Below, one piece after another: positions 30,592-39,692 of a stretch of 64,000 nucleotides of DNA. Every line of letters begins with the position of its first letter. Within the stretch, counting starts at the first letter, position 1. The notes below the pieces were generated by a model. The model made no database searches. It saw nothing but the letters and a program-made list of their open reading frames with translations, and had not been told where the DNA came from. Source of the stretch: Alphaproteobacteria bacterium (GTDB lineage: Bacteria > Pseudomonadota > Alphaproteobacteria > SMXS01); the NCBI GenBank assembly GCA_028284945.1, contig JANQQJ010000033.1, positions 124,001 to 188,000 on the forward strand. The letters run 5' to 3'. A program made the translations under genes and the position numbers.

Positions 30592-31608
30592 TTGCCCCGC
30601 AAACGTCGAAAATCCCGGATAACCCGCTCCAACCTCCCGCTCATCCTGGCGGGCGTATTTGTTGTTGGTGCAGCAGTTCTGTTTCTGACCGGTGGTGATG
30701 AAGACGATGGCGTGCCGATCCCGGTTACGGTAGATGACGCCCCGACGCCTCAGCCAGAGCCGGACGTCATGCCGGATAGTGCGGGTGACCCCATCGGTGA
30801 CCTGATTGCGTCGTTGGACCCTGAGCCGGATGTCCAGACCGCAGAAAAACCCACTTGGCGCAAAAATGCGGTGGCCGCGGCGCCCGACGATGGACGGCCG
30901 ATGATCGCGCTGGTGATCGATGATGTGGGTCTGAATGAGGAACGGTCCGCTGATACGATCGCGCTGCCGGCGCCGATCACGCTGGCTTTTTTGCCTTATG
31001 CGGATGATTTACGAGCGTTGACCAAAAAAGCGCGCAGAGCAGGGCACGAGACCATGGTGCACGTCCCAATGGAGCCAAGCAGCGCGACTGTCGACCCGGG
31101 GCCCCATGCCATGCGTGTGGGCTTAAGCGATAGCGAACTACGCCAACGCCTTGCCTGGAACCTGGATCGATTCGACGGTTATGTGGGGTTCAACAACCAT
31201 ATGGGCAGCAAGTTCACCGCCGATAGTGCGGGTATGCGTGTCGTGATCGACGAGGCGAAGCGCCGCGGCCTGTTGTTTCTCGATTCACGCACAACAAAAG
31301 AAACCAGGGGCCGGGAATTGGCGGAACAAGCGGGTGTGCCGGTTGTGGAACGCCAGGTCTTTTTGGATAACAAGGTCGAGGCCGCGGCCGTTGAGGCCCA
31401 GCTGAAACGCATGGAACAGATTGCCCGCGACAAGGGTGCAGCCTTGGCCATTGGGCACCCGCACGCGGTGACCATCGCGGCACTTCGAAACTGGCTTCGG
31501 CAGAATACCGAATTTGCCGTTGTCCCTGTTTCCGCTCTGGTAATGCGCGGTGCAGGCACCAATGGCGGCGCCGTCGACCCGGCCTATTCGGATGAATTGG
31601 GTTACTGA
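30592..31608 (+). CDS. Divergent polysaccharide deacetylase family protein
   Basis: The protein (338 residues) starts with a basic segment and one membrane anchor (LPLILAGVFVVGAAVLFLTG), then a Pro/Asp-rich linker. The YibQ-type divergent polysaccharide deacetylase domain follows: MIALVIDDVGLNEERS, ITLAFLPYADDL, GHETMVHVPMEP, GFNNHMGSKFT, LLFLDSRTT and AIGHPH. Members are thought to act on cell-envelope glycans. The start is unclear. TTG 30592 is the only in-frame option after a TAG, but a good AGGAGG (30572-30577) is spaced for ATG 30585, which is in another frame and stops after about 35 codons. A frameshift near the 5' end is possible. Confidence 0.87.
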   Translation: MPRKRRKSRITRSNLPLILAGVFVVGAAVLFLTGGDEDDGVPIPVTVDDAPTPQPEPDVMPDSAGDPIGDLIASLDPEPDVQTAEKPTWRKNAVAAAPDDGRPMIALVIDDVGLNEERSADTIALPAPITLAFLPYADDLRALTKKARRAGHETMVHVPMEPSSATVDPGPHAMRVGLSDSELRQRLAWNLDRFDGYVGFNNHMGSKFTADSAGMRVVIDEAKRRGLLFLDSRTTKETRGRELAEQAGVPVVERQVFLDNKVEAAAVEAQLKRMEQIARDKGAALAIGHPHAVTIAALRNWLRQNTEFAVVPVSALVMRGAGTNGGAVDPAYSDELGY

Positions 31609-31662
31609 TTATCGGTTACCTAGGCTACGGTTCCTGGAGCGGTTGAAGCGGGGGATCCTACG

Positions 31663-32955
31663 ATGAATGTCGTCAATCCGTATCGAGAGTTTGTAGAGAC
31701 GCCGATTGAAAAGGCGCCAGAGCCTGACCTCGGCGCGGCGATTATTCCCAAAGAGCGCTACACATCCAAGGCGTACATGGCGCTTGAGTGGGAGCGGATA
31801 TGGACAAAGGTCTGGCTGGTTGGGTGCCGTGAGGAAGAAATCCCTGAAGTCGGCGACTACATCACCACGGATATCGGCAAAGAGTCGCTGCTGATTGTCC
31901 GCGGTGAGGATATGCAGGCGCGGGTCTTCTACAATGTTTGCAACCACCGCGGAAACCAGGTGAAGTTTGATGACTGTGGTAATTCCAGGACGCTGCAATG
32001 CGCGTATCATTTCTGGGAATATGCGCTTGATGGCACGTTGATCAATGTGCCGGATGAGGAAGATTTCACCCAGGGGTGCCCGAAAGAACAACTTGGCCTA
32101 AAGGAAATAAAATCAGGAACTTGGGGCGGTTTTGTATGGTTCAACTTGAATCCTGATGCAGAGCCACTTCAAGATTATCTGGGCATCATTCCGGGGCACC
32201 TGAACGCGTACGAATTCGAAAACCTGGCCATGACCATGAACGTCACGGTCGAATGGGACTGCAATTGGAAGACGTCAGTGGATGCCTTTAACGAGGTTTA
32301 TCACACGCATTGCATCCATCCTGAGCTGTCGTACCAGCATGACGATATCAACCTGCAGATTGATCTCTATGAACGCCATAGCCGGTATCTGATTCCGTTT
32401 CAGGCGCCCAGCCCGCGCATCGACGACCCGTTTGATGAGGTGCCGCCGGCGATCGCAGCGGGGATGAAGGCGATTGGCATGGACCCGGCAGCCTATGGTG
32501 GGCGCGTCGGCGAGGTGCGTCGGGATTATCAACTCAAGAAGCGCGAGGTCGGTACGGATCGCGGCTTCGACTATAGCCGCCTGTCTGACGATCAGCTTTC
32601 GGACGACTACCACTATATGATCTTCCCAAACATCACGATGAACATCTTCGTCGACCAGCTTCTCTACTTCCGGCAACGGCCGCATGAGAGTGATCCCGGC
32701 AAGATGTATTATGACGTGCAGACCTTCGCTCGCCTGCCCAAGGGGTCACCCAGGCCGCCACTGCCGGATCATGAGCAGTTTAGACATGGTGAGCGGTCAT
32801 TGGGGCTGGTGCTCGACCAGGATTCGGTCAATCTTCCACATGTCCAAAAAGGGATGAATTCCAGCGCCTATGAGGGGCTTTGGATTAGTCATCAGGAGCG
32901 GCGGATTCGCCACATGCACAAAACGCTCTCGGACTATATTGGCGGGGCGAACTAA
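31663..32955 (+). CDS. Aromatic-ring-hydroxylating dioxygenase alpha subunit (Rieske oxygenase)
   Basis: The 430-residue protein has a Rieske [2Fe-2S] site with Cys93-X-His95 and Cys113-X2-His116. The mononuclear iron site is seen as NWKTSVDAFNEVYHTHCIH, with His214 and His219 as ligands and Asp207 bridging. This is the large-subunit layout of Rieske oxygenases that insert oxygen into aromatic or other hydrophobic substrates. The next gene, 11 bases on, is an NTF2-like protein of small-subunit size. No ferredoxin or reductase is nearby, so electrons must come from elsewhere. The substrate is unknown. Confidence 0.9.
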   Translation: MNVVNPYREFVETPIEKAPEPDLGAAIIPKERYTSKAYMALEWERIWTKVWLVGCREEEIPEVGDYITTDIGKESLLIVRGEDMQARVFYNVCNHRGNQVKFDDCGNSRTLQCAYHFWEYALDGTLINVPDEEDFTQGCPKEQLGLKEIKSGTWGGFVWFNLNPDAEPLQDYLGIIPGHLNAYEFENLAMTMNVTVEWDCNWKTSVDAFNEVYHTHCIHPELSYQHDDINLQIDLYERHSRYLIPFQAPSPRIDDPFDEVPPAIAAGMKAIGMDPAAYGGRVGEVRRDYQLKKREVGTDRGFDYSRLSDDQLSDDYHYMIFPNITMNIFVDQLLYFRQRPHESDPGKMYYDVQTFARLPKGSPRPPLPDHEQFRHGERSLGLVLDQDSVNLPHVQKGMNSSAYEGLWISHQERRIRHMHKTLSDYIGGAN

Positions 32956-32966
32956 GGGAGGTTTTT

Positions 32967-33443
32967 ATGGACGATCTGCAACGCCTGTTGGCGATCGAGG
33001 ACGTACGGCAACTGAAGGCACGTTATTTCCGGGCCATCGACACCCATGACTGGGATTTGTTGGTAACAGTTTTTGCCGAAGATGCGGTGTTTGATTTCAC
33101 CCAGGCCAATTTCGATCCGAACTTTCCTGACCCCGACCGGGTCGTGACTCCGCCGGTCCATGGACGCGCAGCCATCGTCGATGCGGTCAGAACAGCGCTC
33201 AGTGAAGCCGCCAGCGCGCATCACGGCCACCTGTCTGAAGTTGAGATCACGTCTGAAACAACGGCTAAAGCAATCGTCCCCATGGAAGATAATGTCCGTA
33301 ATGTGAGTGGTGCGGTCGACTTCCAGCTGAGGGGCTATGGTTATTACGAAGAGACCTATGAGAAGGTTGATGGCGCCTGGCAGATCAAGTCGTCATTTAT
33401 TCGCCGCCTTTGGGTCGACCTGGATGGGCGAACGAAGGTCTAA
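32967..33443 (+). CDS. NTF2-like (SnoaL-type) protein, possible oxygenase small subunit
   Basis: The 158-residue protein has the alpha+beta cone pattern of the NTF2/SnoaL superfamily: LLAIEDVRQLKARYFRAIDTHDWDLLVTVFAEDAVFDFT and the C-terminal YGYYEETYEKVDGAWQIKSSFIRRLWVDL. Rieske oxygenase beta subunits share this fold, and it directly follows the alpha-subunit gene after an AGGGAGG site. It could equally be a separate SnoaL-like enzyme acting in the same pathway. Confidence 0.8.
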   Translation: MDDLQRLLAIEDVRQLKARYFRAIDTHDWDLLVTVFAEDAVFDFTQANFDPNFPDPDRVVTPPVHGRAAIVDAVRTALSEAASAHHGHLSEVEITSETTAKAIVPMEDNVRNVSGAVDFQLRGYGYYEETYEKVDGAWQIKSSFIRRLWVDLDGRTKV

Positions 33444-33479
33444 GCACTTACTCGCCAACTAATCCTGGCGCGTCCTTAA

Positions 33480-33563
33480 CCGTTCGTGCTGAGCGTGTCG
33501 AAGTACGAACGTCCAAATTCCGTTCGATTGGACCCTTCGACGGGCTCAGGGCGAACGGAATTT
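33480..33563. repeat. Palindromic repeat, family copy 1
   Basis: The element begins CCGTTCGTGCTGAGCG and ends CTCAGGGCGAACGG, with the inner half GTCGAAGTACGAACG. AAATTCCGTTCG (33515-33526) and CGAACGGAATTT (33552-33563) are exact inverted copies. It lies between the convergent NTF2-like gene and trpE and could act as a two-way terminator. Related copies are at 48860, 53989 and 54913. Confidence 0.88.
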
Positions 33564-33607
33564 AGAAAATGAGAATAGGCGCAGTTGATCCGTTGGCCGG
33601 TCAACGG

Positions 33608-35128
33608 TCACTGCCCCCGGCCAGGGGTGGCCGCAAAGCGCACGGCCTCGTCAGCAGCGCGGATCAGCGCGCGGGCCTTGGCGCGGCATTCATTGTCTTC
33701 ATAAACCGGGTCGCTGTCGGCGACGATGCCGGCCCCGGCCTGAATATACATGGTCTTGTCTTTGACGATAGCGGTGCGCAGTACAATGGCCGTATCCATC
33801 GTACCCCCGGCGGAAAAATACCCGACCCCGCCGGCATAGATGCCGCGTTTTTCCCGCTCCAGCTCATCGATGATTTCCATCGCGCGAACCTTTGGTGCGC
33901 CGGAGACCGTACCCGCGGGGAACCCGCCGCATAGTGCATCGATGGCGTCATATTTCGGGTCGATCTCACCGCGCACATTCGAGACGATATGCATGACGTG
34001 GGAATAGAGTTCGACGAAGTTCTTTTCCGTGACCTCGACCGTATTCGCCTTGGACACACGCCCCACATCGTTGCGGCCCAGGTCTAGCAGCATGAGGTGT
34101 TCGGCCAGCTCCTTGGGGTCGGCCAGCAGACTGGCTTCGATGTCCTTGTCTTCGGCCGGCGTTTCACCGCGGGGCCGGGTGCCGGCAATCGGCCGGATGG
34201 TGACCTCGCCATCGCGCAGCCGGACCAGGATTTCCGGGCTGGAGCCAACAACCGAGAACCCGTCATAGTCCATATAGAACATGTAGGGCGACGGGTTGGT
34301 TCGCCTTAGCGCGCGATAAAGGCTGAAGGGTGGGAGTTCGAACGGGATCTCGAACCGCTGCGACAGGACCACTTGAAAAATATCGCCTGCGGCAATGTAT
34401 TCCTTCGCGCGTTCGACCATGCCCAGATACTCATTGCGCGGCGTATTGGACGTTGGTTCCGGCAGCGGCTCCACATCCATGCCTTCGCTGTGACCCACCG
34501 GCAGCGGGTTATCCAGCGCGTCGATTGCCAGCCAGATCCTGTCCTGAGCCTGGCTATAAGCCGCCTCTGCGGTCAGGCCGGGCTGTGGCCGCACCGGCGT
34601 GACCAGTGTGATAACGTCTTTGACGGAATCAAATACGGCCATCAGGGTCGGGCGCAGGAACATGCCGTCGGGCACGCCCAATGCATCAGGGTTCTGGTCG
34701 GGCAGGCGCTCCATCAATCGGACCATGTCATAGCCCATATAGCCGACAAGCCCGGCTGCCATGGGCGGGAGTTCATCCGGCAGGTCGATCAGGGATTCGT
34801 CGAGCAGCGCCCGCATTGAATCGAGGCTGCCCGGTTCCTCCGCCTCGAAGGCATCGGGATCGTGCAGGGCATGCCGATTGATTTCTGCGCTATCGCCCTG
34901 GCAGCGCCAGATCAGGTCCGGCATTAGGCCGATAATCGAGTAACGGCCTTTGGTCGCGCCGCCTTCGACGGATTCAAGCAGAAAACAATGTGTGCGGTCT
35001 TGCGTGAGTTTCAGAAAAGCCGAAACCGGCGTTTCCAGGTCAGCGACAAGTGTGGTCCAGACGACTTGAGCCCGGCCGCTGGTATAGGCGGGCCGGAACG
35101 CGTCCAATGCGGGGGCGATTTCGCTCAT
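33608..35128 (-). CDS. trpE: Anthranilate synthase component I
   Basis: TrpE makes anthranilate from chorismate. The 506-residue protein has the chorismate-binding signatures PSPYMFYMDYDGFSVVGSSPEILVRLRDG, TIRPIAGTRPRG, HLMLLDLGRNDVGRVS, GGFPAGTVSGAPKVRAMEIIDELE and GIYAGGVGYF. The feedback-sensing motif LLESVEGG is present at about residue 50. It is separated from trpGDC by a three-gene plus-strand insertion. No leader peptide or attenuator was seen in the 43-base gap upstream. Confidence 0.97.
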   Translation of the reverse strand: MSEIAPALDAFRPAYTSGRAQVVWTTLVADLETPVSAFLKLTQDRTHCFLLESVEGGATKGRYSIIGLMPDLIWRCQGDSAEINRHALHDPDAFEAEEPGSLDSMRALLDESLIDLPDELPPMAAGLVGYMGYDMVRLMERLPDQNPDALGVPDGMFLRPTLMAVFDSVKDVITLVTPVRPQPGLTAEAAYSQAQDRIWLAIDALDNPLPVGHSEGMDVEPLPEPTSNTPRNEYLGMVERAKEYIAAGDIFQVVLSQRFEIPFELPPFSLYRALRRTNPSPYMFYMDYDGFSVVGSSPEILVRLRDGEVTIRPIAGTRPRGETPAEDKDIEASLLADPKELAEHLMLLDLGRNDVGRVSKANTVEVTEKNFVELYSHVMHIVSNVRGEIDPKYDAIDALCGGFPAGTVSGAPKVRAMEIIDELEREKRGIYAGGVGYFSAGGTMDTAIVLRTAIVKDKTMYIQAGAGIVADSDPVYEDNECRAKARALIRAADEAVRFAATPGRGQ

Positions 35129-35171
35129 CTCTGCACCAACCGGATAGGTCTGTCATAAGACCCACGCTCCA

Positions 35172-37076
35172 TTACTGCTGGGTGTTCAGCATCTGCGAAA
35201 TCAGAGCCGGATTCCGCGATGTTGAGTGTTCGTCATAGATATGCGCTTCAAACTGCAGGAACACGTCATTGCGCAGGCTTTGCTCTATCGCCTGACGGGT
35301 TGCCGCATAGGATTCGCTGTCCCGGTCAATCGCGGTTTTGCGTATGCCGGTTAGTTTCGCGATGACAAATCCGTTGCCGAAGGCATTCAGGCCATTGACG
35401 ATTTCGCCGTCCTTCGCGGCGAACATGTTATTGACGATATCCAGACTGAACGGTGCGGGCCGGTTTTGCAGCGTCCGGTAGAAGGGTGAGGGCGTTGTTG
35501 TCAGCAGCGCGCCGACGCTCTCAGCAGCCTCACGCATGTCTTTTCCGGCGCGAACTTCTTCCGCCAGGTTTTCAGACAGGTCTTGTGCTGCTGTCTGGCG
35601 GGCATCGGCATACCACGCATCTTCGACCTGCCGTTTCACGTCTCTAAACGGGCGTGGTTCCGCGGGCGTGATGTCGTCAACACGGACGACAAAAAAACCA
35701 TTGTCGCCGTCTTCCTCCAGATCGAGGAATTCGTCGACGCCACGGGCAAAGGCCGAATCAAAGAACGCCGCGGATGCCGGTACATTCGTGACCACGTCAC
35801 CGCGGCGGTCGCGGCCCTCGCGGCTGACTTCTTCGATCGTTATTGCCTGAAGCGACAGCGTATCGGCCAGGTCTTCAACAGTCGCGCCGGCGGTCAGTTC
35901 TTCGTTAGCCAGGGCCACCAGATCATCCAGTTTGTAGCCGGCTTCGCGTTCGGTCACCTCGGCAACGATTTCCTCGCGGACATCTTCCAGACTGGTTGTC
36001 TGCGTGCCTGTGATTTCGTCGACCTGAAACACGATCCAGCCAAGCGCGGTCTCTACCGGTTCGGTCGCGGTACCTTCGGTGGCATTAAACGCAGCATTGA
36101 CCGCATCGTCGCCGAGATACTCCACCGCACCCCGGTCTACGCTGCCCAGGTCGACTTCGGCGCGGGACAAGCCTGCATCCGCTGCCAACTCAAAGAAGTC
36201 GGCGCCGCCAACGGCTGCGTTATAGACGTCGCGCGCCTGTTCCTCCGACTGAACCGTGATCTGCTTGAGCGCCCGTGTTTCGCCGCCGCCAAATTCGTCC
36301 AGGCGGTCGTTATAGGCTTCTTGAATCAGCTCTTCGGTGATCTCCACCTGGTCGGCAACGTCTTCGGGTTGGAGGGTCAAATAAGTCAGCCGCCGATATT
36401 CGGGCCGCATATAGTCGTCCTGGTTGGCATCGTAGAACGCCTGAAGTTCCTCATCCGAAGGGCGGGGAATGTCTGTGATTCCGGCTCCTGAGACGACGAA
36501 ATATTCCGCCGTCCGGCCTTCCGTCTGGAATTCGTAGAGCGCATCGATCATCGCCTGCGGCACCACGACACCGTCGATCATGGTTTCGACCAGATCCGCC
36601 CGGGCCAGATCTTTGCGGACTTCGCGCTCGAAGCTGGACGTCGTGTGCTGGCGATTGCGCAACTCCAGTTCATAGGTGACTTTGTCGAAATTGCCGTCGG
36701 GATCGACAAAAATCGGCAGGCGCTGGATCTCATCAGCGACGCGCTTGTCAGAGACGCGCAGACCCGTATCAACCGCGCCCTGATCCAGTGCGGCGGCCAG
36801 GGTCAACCGGTCCAGAATGGCTGTATCGAGGCCGTCTGCAACGGCGTCATCGACCGTGTAGGGGCCCTCACGCTCGCTCTGCAGGCGGGAGAATTCCCGG
36901 TTGAACAGACGGCTATATTCCTGTTGCGTGACCCGTTCGTCGCCAACGCTCGACACTGCCGACGCGCCACCGAGAGTGCCGGTTTGAACGCCCCAGAGCG
37001 CAAAGCTGGCGATGATCAGGATCAGCAGAATTCGCACGGGCCAGGAATTGGCGCCCTCGCGCATGGCTGTCAGCAT
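35172..37076 (-). CDS. ppiD: Peptidyl-prolyl isomerase-type periplasmic folding factor (SurA N-terminal domain, PpiD-like)
   Basis: The 634-residue protein has one N-terminal membrane anchor (ILLILIIASFALWGVQTG), a SurA-N-like chaperone region and a rather divergent parvulin domain (RALKQITVQSEEQARDVYNA). PpiD sits at the inner membrane next to the Sec translocon and helps exported proteins fold. It is upstream of trpE, as in many alphaproteobacteria, and divergent from tpiA. Confidence 0.92.
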   Translation of the reverse strand: MLTAMREGANSWPVRILLILIIASFALWGVQTGTLGGASAVSSVGDERVTQQEYSRLFNREFSRLQSEREGPYTVDDAVADGLDTAILDRLTLAAALDQGAVDTGLRVSDKRVADEIQRLPIFVDPDGNFDKVTYELELRNRQHTTSSFEREVRKDLARADLVETMIDGVVVPQAMIDALYEFQTEGRTAEYFVVSGAGITDIPRPSDEELQAFYDANQDDYMRPEYRRLTYLTLQPEDVADQVEITEELIQEAYNDRLDEFGGGETRALKQITVQSEEQARDVYNAAVGGADFFELAADAGLSRAEVDLGSVDRGAVEYLGDDAVNAAFNATEGTATEPVETALGWIVFQVDEITGTQTTSLEDVREEIVAEVTEREAGYKLDDLVALANEELTAGATVEDLADTLSLQAITIEEVSREGRDRRGDVVTNVPASAAFFDSAFARGVDEFLDLEEDGDNGFFVVRVDDITPAEPRPFRDVKRQVEDAWYADARQTAAQDLSENLAEEVRAGKDMREAAESVGALLTTTPSPFYRTLQNRPAPFSLDIVNNMFAAKDGEIVNGLNAFGNGFVIAKLTGIRKTAIDRDSESYAATRQAIEQSLRNDVFLQFEAHIYDEHSTSRNPALISQMLNTQQ

Positions 37077-37123
37077 TCGACGGTGTCTCCTGAAGCTCTT
37101 GTGGCTTCGTTAGGGTCTCAATT

Positions 37124-37148
37124 GGGCGCGCATCATAGTAAGGCGCCC
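37124..37148. promoter_or_regulatory. Inverted repeat between ppiD and tpiA
   Basis: GGGCGC (37124-37129) and GCGCCC (37143-37148) flank a 13-base loop in the 178-base gap shared by the two divergent genes. It could be an operator, but nothing else supports this. Confidence 0.25.
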
Positions 37149-37254
37149 TATGGGCCGCAACTAGTCCTGATGTAGCGCTCTTTTTGACGCATTCCATGGC
37201 ATTCTGCGTCCGCCTTTGCTATCCGAACACGGCAACGATCCAAGAGAGGGCAAG

Positions 37255-38013
37255 ATGGCAAATTCGATCACGCCGCTGGTGGCTGGCAACTGGAAAATGA
37301 ATGGCATGATTGCCAGCAGTGACGAGGCCCGGGCCATGGCCGCCGGGCTGGCTGACCTCGCTGATCCCAAGTGCGATGTCCTGATCTGTCCGCCAGCGAC
37401 CCTTATTGGATTTCTGGCCCGTGTTCTTGGTGAAAGTGCGATTTCATTGGGGGCGCAGGATTGCCATCCGCAACCCGGTGGCGCGCATACAGGCGATATC
37501 GCGGCTGAAATGTTGGCCGATGTGGGCGCGACAACCGTCATTGTTGGCCATTCCGAGCGGCGGCAGGATCACGGCGAGACAGATGCGCTTGTGGCATCCA
37601 AGGCACAGGCTGCTTGGCGGGCTGGATTAAAGGCGATCATCTGCGTGGGCGAGAGCGAAGCCGAGCGTGACGCCGGCGACGCGCTTACGGTTGTGCGGTC
37701 TCAGCTAGAAGGGTCTGTGCCACCTGAAGCGACAGCAAGCGATACCATCATCGCCTATGAGCCGATCTGGGCAATCGGAACCGGCCGCACACCGACGCCG
37801 GCAGATGTCGCCGAGGTCCATGACGCAGTGCGGGAGACGCTCAAAGAGTTGCTGAGGCCTGAAGGTGAGGGGATGCGTATTCTATACGGCGGATCGGTCA
37901 AGCCCGGCAACGCGGCTGAATTAATGAGTGCGTCTAATGTCAATGGTGCGCTGGTCGGCGGCGCGAGCCTCAAGGCCGAAGACTTTTTGGGAATTATCCG
38001 GGCCTATAGCTAG
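37255..38013 (+). CDS. tpiA: Triosephosphate isomerase
   Basis: TpiA interconverts DHAP and glyceraldehyde 3-phosphate. From ATG 37255 (GAGAGGG upstream) it has 252 residues. Active-site pieces are AGNWKMNG (Lys), VGHSERR (His), and [16 protein letters not shown] (Glu and flexible loop 6). The last 45 codons plus stop (37876-38013) are repeated at 40458-40595 with ten differences, all silent. This 3' end may therefore be of foreign origin. In related genomes secG normally follows directly. Confidence 0.97.
   Translation: MANSITPLVAGNWKMNGMIASSDEARAMAAGLADLADPKCDVLICPPATLIGFLARVLGESAISLGAQDCHPQPGGAHTGDIAAEMLADVGATTVIVGHSERRQDHGETDALVASKAQAAWRAGLKAIICVGESEAERDAGDALTVVRSQLEGSVPPEATASDTIIAYEPIWAIGTGRTPTPADVAEVHDAVRETLKELLRPEGEGMRILYGGSVKPGNAAELMSASNVNGALVGGASLKAEDFLGIIRAYS
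37876..38013 (+). repeat. 3' end of tpiA, first copy of 138-bp direct repeat
   Basis: The 138 bases from the Arg codon of [12 protein letters not shown] to the stop match 40458-40595. There are ten mismatches, all at third codon positions and none changing an amino acid. The repeat edges are sharp: no clear similarity continues upstream or past the stop. Confidence 0.95.
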
Positions 38014-38228
38014 CAGTCAGCCTTGCGAGGCAGCATCTCTGTCTCAGCCAGATTGCTCGTGTTGGGCTCCCGTACAACTTTGCTGTTGGCGGTGGGACGT
38101 ATAAACTTTCGCCTTGTATCAACCCTAGCGATTCCGTGGCGAGCCTTTCAACCAAGTCGTGACGTTTGGATGATTGGCGATAGTTTAGCAAACAAATTGA
38201 TGACCTAATTGGCGTCGGATAATCACCA

Positions 38229-39632
38229 GTGAGCCATATCCAGTTCGAAACCCTCGGCAATGCCATTGTCCAAGTTTATGAAGATGGCCGGCCTATTTTG
38301 GTCACTGACCCATGGCTGGTCGGCACCTGTTATTTTGGCAGCTGGGCCCACGATCTACCGCCCACCCAATCCCAGATCGACCGGGCCATCGCATCAGATT
38401 ATGTGTGGATCTCGCACGGTCACCCGGACCATCTGCACCCGGAATCACTCGCGCTATTTCCCAAATCAACAAAGATTCTGTTGGCGGATCACTACAATCC
38501 TGAGATCGCCGACGACCTGCGGGCTGAGGGTTTTGACGTAACCGTCTTGAAGTACCGGGAGTGGTTTCACGTCGGCGCTACTGTCGAAGTCCTAACAGTC
38601 GATAATGAAAATCAGGATTCGATCCTCGTGATCCGCACCCCCGACGCGCTGATCGTAAACGCCAATGACTCGCCCTATAATGGCGAATTCTCATTCCTCA
38701 AAAAGCTCGTCAACGAGACCCCTTCCAACAAAACGTTTTTGCTCGCCTTATGTTCTATCGAGGCCGACATGGTGAACTTTGTCGACGCGGCTGGAACGCC
38801 AGTGCCCCGTGATGTGACGACCAACAAGAGGTACATGATTGAGTCACGGGCGCAGATGGCAGAAAGAATGGGCGTGCAGCACTTCTGCTGTTCCTCGTCA
38901 CAACATCTCTATGTTCGCCAGGATTCGATCTGGGCCAACGATCTTCGAATCTCCTGGCAGGACATGCAGGCCCACTGGTACAGCGATCAGGTGAGGCTTG
39001 TTGAACCCTACGTAACGGTCGATCTCGACACGCTTGATATCGTTCCCAATCACCCTTCCCACGAAACAGACCTAAGCCGGATAACACAGCAGACGGGAGA
39101 TGATGATTGGGCCGACCGGTTAACAGCTGCAGAGTGGGAACAGGTTTGGGGCTTCCTTCGGCGCATCGAGACCCTGAAGGGTGTGGCTGATTTCATCTCG
39201 TTCACGGTTGGTGGCGAAAAGCGGACATTCTATCCGACGGGCGAGAAGGGGCTTCCGCGGTCAGACAGGCAAAAGGGTGTCCACTTCATGATCCCCCGGC
39301 AATCCCTTATGGATGCCGTGTCATCCGGCTATTTTGATGATCTGCTGATCGGCAATTTCATGAAGACCGAACTTGTTAACATGAAGCTTTACCCGGATTT
39401 TTCACCGCGATTAACGAAGTTTGGTGGCGGGGCAAAGGTTCGCACACATGCAGGCATGCGCCGGATGTGGTGGCGTTATTTCAGACGAAATCCCTTGGCC
39501 TACCTCGGCTGGCGAATGGGTATGTGGCGAAAAGACAGGCTGGTCCCCACGGTTCGCGAATTTGCAGATAAGATCGGGCTTAAATCAACGATGAGGCGTG
39601 CCTATCGGCGCGTCTTCAGTGAGCCCCTGTGA
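38229..39632 (+). CDS. MBL-fold metallohydrolase, CMP-sialate hydroxylase/UlaG-like
   Basis: The 467-residue protein (GTG start) opens ETLGNAIVQVYEDGRPILVTDPWLVG and has the metal motif SHGHPDHLHPES (HxHxDH). The next region, VNANDSPYNGEF, and the overall length recall the metallohydrolase half of CMP-N-acetylneuraminate hydroxylase and UlaG-like enzymes; no Rieske domain is present. The C-terminal ~80 residues are very basic (RRMWWRYFRRNPLAYLGWRMGMWRKDR). Such proteins are often found with surface-sugar genes. It lies in the accessory segment between the two tpiA ends. The function is not established. Confidence 0.7.
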   Translation: MSHIQFETLGNAIVQVYEDGRPILVTDPWLVGTCYFGSWAHDLPPTQSQIDRAIASDYVWISHGHPDHLHPESLALFPKSTKILLADHYNPEIADDLRAEGFDVTVLKYREWFHVGATVEVLTVDNENQDSILVIRTPDALIVNANDSPYNGEFSFLKKLVNETPSNKTFLLALCSIEADMVNFVDAAGTPVPRDVTTNKRYMIESRAQMAERMGVQHFCCSSSQHLYVRQDSIWANDLRISWQDMQAHWYSDQVRLVEPYVTVDLDTLDIVPNHPSHETDLSRITQQTGDDDWADRLTAAEWEQVWGFLRRIETLKGVADFISFTVGGEKRTFYPTGEKGLPRSDRQKGVHFMIPRQSLMDAVSSGYFDDLLIGNFMKTELVNMKLYPDFSPRLTKFGGGAKVRTHAGMRRMWWRYFRRNPLAYLGWRMGMWRKDRLVPTVREFADKIGLKSTMRRAYRRVFSEPL

Positions 39633-39692
39633 TTTTTGCCATCCATCGTGCTAATTCTTTGATCATCGGCGTGATGCTTGAACGGATAGTCC

